Below, one piece after another: positions 60,856-64,000 of a stretch of DNA of 64,000 bases. Within the stretch, counting starts at the first letter, position 1, and every line of letters begins with the position of its first letter. The DNA is taken from the NCBI GenBank assembly GCA_907165275.2, contig OU015671.1, positions 8,897,001 to 8,961,000 on the forward strand, read 5' to 3'. This DNA comes from Zygaena filipendulae. Lineage: Eukaryota; Arthropoda; Insecta; Lepidoptera; Zygaenidae. The position numbers were made by a program, and so were the translations under genes. Below the pieces are notes generated by a model. The model was not told the DNA's origin, did no database searches, and saw nothing but the letters and a program-made list of their open reading frames with translations.

Positions 60856-61315
60856 GAAGAAGTCTTATTCTGGCTGCATGCCAGTTACTTCCACCTCGTT
60901 TGGATAACTGTCTGATCGCTTTGAATGCTACGTCACTATAATATTTATTTATATAAAGAATTTTATTGCACTTTATTGTACAAAGGCGGACTTAATTCTT
61001 AAGGCATTCTCTACCAGTTAACCTTTTGGCTAGGTGATATTTTATATTATGTTGGGAGGGTTATCTACTTGCAAATTGCTTACAGTCGTCTCTTCTACTT
61101 AATATTTCTCAACTTTTGCAATAAATTTCAGTAATGGTTTACTGCGCCTCTTTCACACACGTAGCAGCATATAAGTAGACTGTGATTTATCCATTTTATA
61201 TAAACAAATATATTTTCAAAACGATAAAACAAAAAGTAATAGCAAGCGAACAGAAATCCGCATCGCCCTTGTTTCTTTAACCTAAAGATCTCCCTTCGCA
61301 AACCCTTGTACGGTT

Positions 61316-61632
61316 ACTTGACAAAAATTTTTTAGTCCGTCATTTAGATTAGTAAAATATTGGACACGTATTTTTTTCTTTTTTGACGTAATCAAAAAAT
61401 AACGGCATTGAATTGATTGAATTGAAATTTCGCGTGACGTCACAACCCGGTGCCGTTTATATGGGGCTTATACACGTCACGAGTCCCCTACCCAAAACTT
61501 TAATGCGCTTTATCTATGTTTATTTTCATTAATTTGAAAAAGCAGAAATCACGTGTCTATTATATTTTTATTTTCTAACTGACGGACTAATTAGAATTTT
61601 GATTTTCATACCCTGGAGAATATCCAAGTGAT
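61316..61632 (+). mobile_element. family B MITE, copy 11
   Basis: Second subfamily, with TTACTTGACAAA at the left and CATACCCTGGAGAATATCC at the right. One TGACGTCA (near 61435); the other has decayed to ACACGTCACG. Confidence 0.8.
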
Positions 61633-62103
61633 CCTTTTTGTTTTTTGCATCAGTGGGATTGCTCCTGCGAACTACGGAATAACGAACAGCTAAAAATATT
61701 CTACTTGGTAGTTAATAAATAATATGTGACATAATATTAAAGTTCTTTTGTATAATAGGTGGTATAGGTACAATGTTTGTAGTGACATCTTAAGTTCTTT
61801 CTACTTATTTTTTATCGGTTTTAGATAGGATGAAGATGTAATTGATATAAACTATAGTAAGTAATTAAGATTATGAAGCGAAATAACTTTATTGTATAGG
61901 TATCTACCCCAAAAAAACATGAGTTATTGCGACTTAATAGAACTCATAATTATGAGGCCACAATGGGCGACCACTGATAAGTGATCTCTACCAGGCTACA
62001 CTAGGTTAGAGGAGACATATTAGACTAAGATAGAATTAAAGATTACTACAGGAAAAGATTATAAACATTTTAATGATACATTATTTTCGTTGTACTCATC
62101 ATC

Positions 62104-62175
62104 TCCCGTATGGTCTAGTGGCTAGGATACCTGGCTTTCACCCAGGAGGCTCGGGTTCGATTCCCGGTACGGGAA
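62104..62175 (+). tRNA. tRNA-Glu (anticodon UUC)
   Basis: Second 72-nt tRNA-Glu, identical base for base to 53561-53632 but on the plus strand. The flanks differ, so the two copies look like an older duplication kept identical by selection or conversion rather than a recent segmental copy. T5 at 62182-62186 terminates transcription. Confidence 0.97.
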
Positions 62176-62181
62176 ACCACC

Positions 62182-62186
62182 TTTTT
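62182..62186 (+). terminator. Pol III terminator of the plus-strand tRNA-Glu
   Basis: TTTTT six bases after the mature tRNA 3' end. Confidence 0.8.
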
Positions 62187-63000
62187 ACTATTTTGTTTGT
62201 TCTGAATATTCAATTCAACCATCAAAAGTATCAAGGCGGTTCCTTTCCAACAAAATTCGCAATACAGCTGGTAATCCCGGGAGCCTAATCGCTTCATTTG
62301 GCTGACACGTCATAATTTACGATGCTAAACGAAATGTAGCCATAATTATTCATGATTAATGTACATACTTACCATTTTTAATTAGGCAACTTTACTTATT
62401 ATACTTAGTTCGCTTTGGACGTCATCGGAACTTGGGTTTCGTAATTGGTTTCAAAGGAAGAGTCTTTATTTCTACGACGCGTCGTACCAAGCATGACAAA
62501 GGTTTAAAACCACGCTTTTTTGTTTAAAGCCCTTATAAATCTTAACTGGTGGTAGCAAGGAGGATAGAAACCTATGGTGGTAGATAGATCTACCCAAGAC
62601 GTTATAAGTGTAGGGGCGATGGTCCAGTGGGTCAAGTAACTTTACAAACACTTTCTAATAGTTTCTTAACCTGTCTAAACTTTAAAAACACCTACAGAAT
62701 TGTATTAGGTACAATTGAATATAATTGGCATCGAATTATGAGGACAGAGGATTTTGTGTCATACCTATTAGTCGGAGAATGATAAAAGAATTAACTTGGA
62801 AAGCAAACAGATGTTTCAACAAACATTACCAGGTCGGTAGTAGCACAACATTGCACAACATTGTGTTAAACAGACGATCAATTCCACTCACGCAGAGACG
62901 CAGAATCTTACCAATCTGTAGGATACAATATTATGTAAGTCTAATAATTGTAATGATTTATAGAAATAAAGATTATCATTATTAATCTAGGCACAATGAA

Positions 63001-63441
63001 GCGGGAGACACACCATAAGACGCGATACGGTCGCGGTCGGTGGCGAACGCGGCTTACCTACGCTGTATCTGGTCAATAGCATTATTTAGAAGTGTACACA
63101 CTATCTATGCGTGTAAGTATGTTTGTTACGCTCTCGCGCTTTGACTACTCAACTGATCATCATGGAATTATGCATATACGTCGTCAAGGGTACAGAAAAG
63201 AACATAGATTTATAGATTGGCAATCAACCGGATTTAAACCTTGTAATCGGGTAAAAGTTAACACTCAGTTTTCTGGGTGTTTGTGAGTGGTTACAGGTGT
63301 TTGTCGGATTTTTATACCCAAGGGACCATCTATTCATAGCGTACCCTGAACATAGTATATTCTTGAATTTCCGTGGGAACTTCTAAGTTAACGCGGATAA
63401 AACCGCAGGGAACCTATAGCGTTCTATAGTGTGTCTCCCGC
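63001..63441. mobile_element. element with GCGGGAGACACAC ends, carrying a Helitron
   Basis: GCGGGAGACACACCATA at 63001-63017 is inverted at 63425-63441 with one mismatch. A Lep1-like Helitron occupies most of the inside (about 63115-63413). Target duplication not resolved. Confidence 0.55.
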
Positions 63442-63794
63442 TTAAGAATCTCCACATTGTCAATACTTGCATGGAGTCAATTAGCTCCTTAGTTAAATCG
63501 CTATATCGCGTGGTAACGTAAAGTTTTTCAATCAAAAGTCCAATTTTTCATGACCACTAGACATTAACGTTTATAGAATGTCAACTTGGCTTAGAGGGCA
63601 GCCGTCGTAACAGAACTACAAGACGTGGCGGAATGGTGCAGTGCAGAATCGGCCCTTTATAGTGTGTTTGCTTCCATTATCTACGTCATGGCACCCGTGG
63701 AGACGTATTATTATTATGATGATGCGTGAGATCGTTGTGTTGCCAGCTACACACCACTCGACCGCCGCCACACTGCCGCGCGGTAATGAGACGT

Positions 63795-63842
63795 GACAGT
63801 GACGTGTTATAATGACAGTGACGTGTTATAATGACAGTGACG
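63795..63842. repeat. 19-bp tandem repeat, 2.5 units
   Basis: GACAGTGACGTGTTATAAT at 63795-63813 and 63814-63832, then a partial third unit. Confidence 0.85.
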
Positions 63843-63938
63843 GCTCACTGGGTGGTAAAGTAGCGTGCGATTCTTTTTACTCGAAGTTTGAACAAGAACA
63901 AATTAAATGTTTGCGATTGTGCTGCACTTTATTCTCTA

Positions 63939-64000
63939 CTAGCTGTGTGTGGTAATTTCGGAGTTTCCGCTGGAATTCTGGAATAAAAAGTACCCTATGT
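63939..64000 (-). mobile_element. Helitron 3' end, cut by the window edge
   Basis: CTAG at 63939-63942, then core GTTTCCGCTGGAATTC. Confidence 0.65.

Larger units (their letters stand above)
53214..64000. other. intergenic with two tRNA-Glu genes
   Basis: No protein gene found. 55930-58290 and 58540-60570 are largely single-copy by eye; 57080-57300 is relatively GC-rich with CACGATCG and GAGCTCATTTAA motifs. 62190-62990 and 63450-63930 show no gene. No candidate exon with a plausible homologue was seen. Confidence 0.5.

Overview
The window reads as nuclear DNA of a butterfly or moth. It is AT-rich and intron-rich, and it is packed with short non-autonomous transposons of types familiar from Lepidoptera: Lep1-like Helitrons (TC start, CCGCGG hairpin, CTAG end), tRNA-headed SINEs with (ATT)n tails, and several MITE families. 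Genes are few and their exons are short, so most long reading frames in the window are antisense or repeat artefacts. The species cannot be named from the sequence.

Layout. Positions 718-9157 (minus) hold a seven-exon secreted histidine acid phosphatase with a threonine-rich N-terminal linker. Positions 9158-31736 are a gene-poor stretch of Helitrons, CRE-bearing MITEs, SINEs and a 5'-truncated non-LTR retrotransposon with an uninterrupted 689-residue reverse transcriptase frame (19769-21838, minus). Positions 31737-38818 (minus) hold a second histidine acid phosphatase, shorter and without the linker, with the same number of coding exons and the same intron phases. The two are dispersed tandem paralogues. 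Positions 38819-50726 are repeats and unique AT-rich DNA. Positions 50727-53213 (plus) hold a two-exon gene for a secreted GILT-like protein that seems to have lost its CXXC active site and CQHG signature. Positions 53214-64000 contain two identical tRNA-Glu(UUC) genes in opposite orientations, about 8.5 kb apart, in otherwise non-coding DNA.

The two phosphatases keep the catalytic RHGxRTP and HD motifs and start with signal peptides, so both should be active extracellular or lysosomal phosphomonoesterases. The GILT-like gene looks like a secreted non-enzymatic relative. Nothing in the sequence ties the three genes into one pathway.

The most distinctive content is the mobile DNA. One MITE family (about 13 copies) carries up to two perfect TGACGTCA (CRE) palindromes per copy. 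A second family has five copies, every one flanked by an exact 4-bp target duplication. There is also a 396-bp element with perfect 81-bp inverted ends, a hAT-like element with a perfect 8-bp duplication inside the GILT-like intron, a TTAA-flanked piggyBac-like element, and head-to-tail Helitron tandems. I found no host gene system that I could call new.
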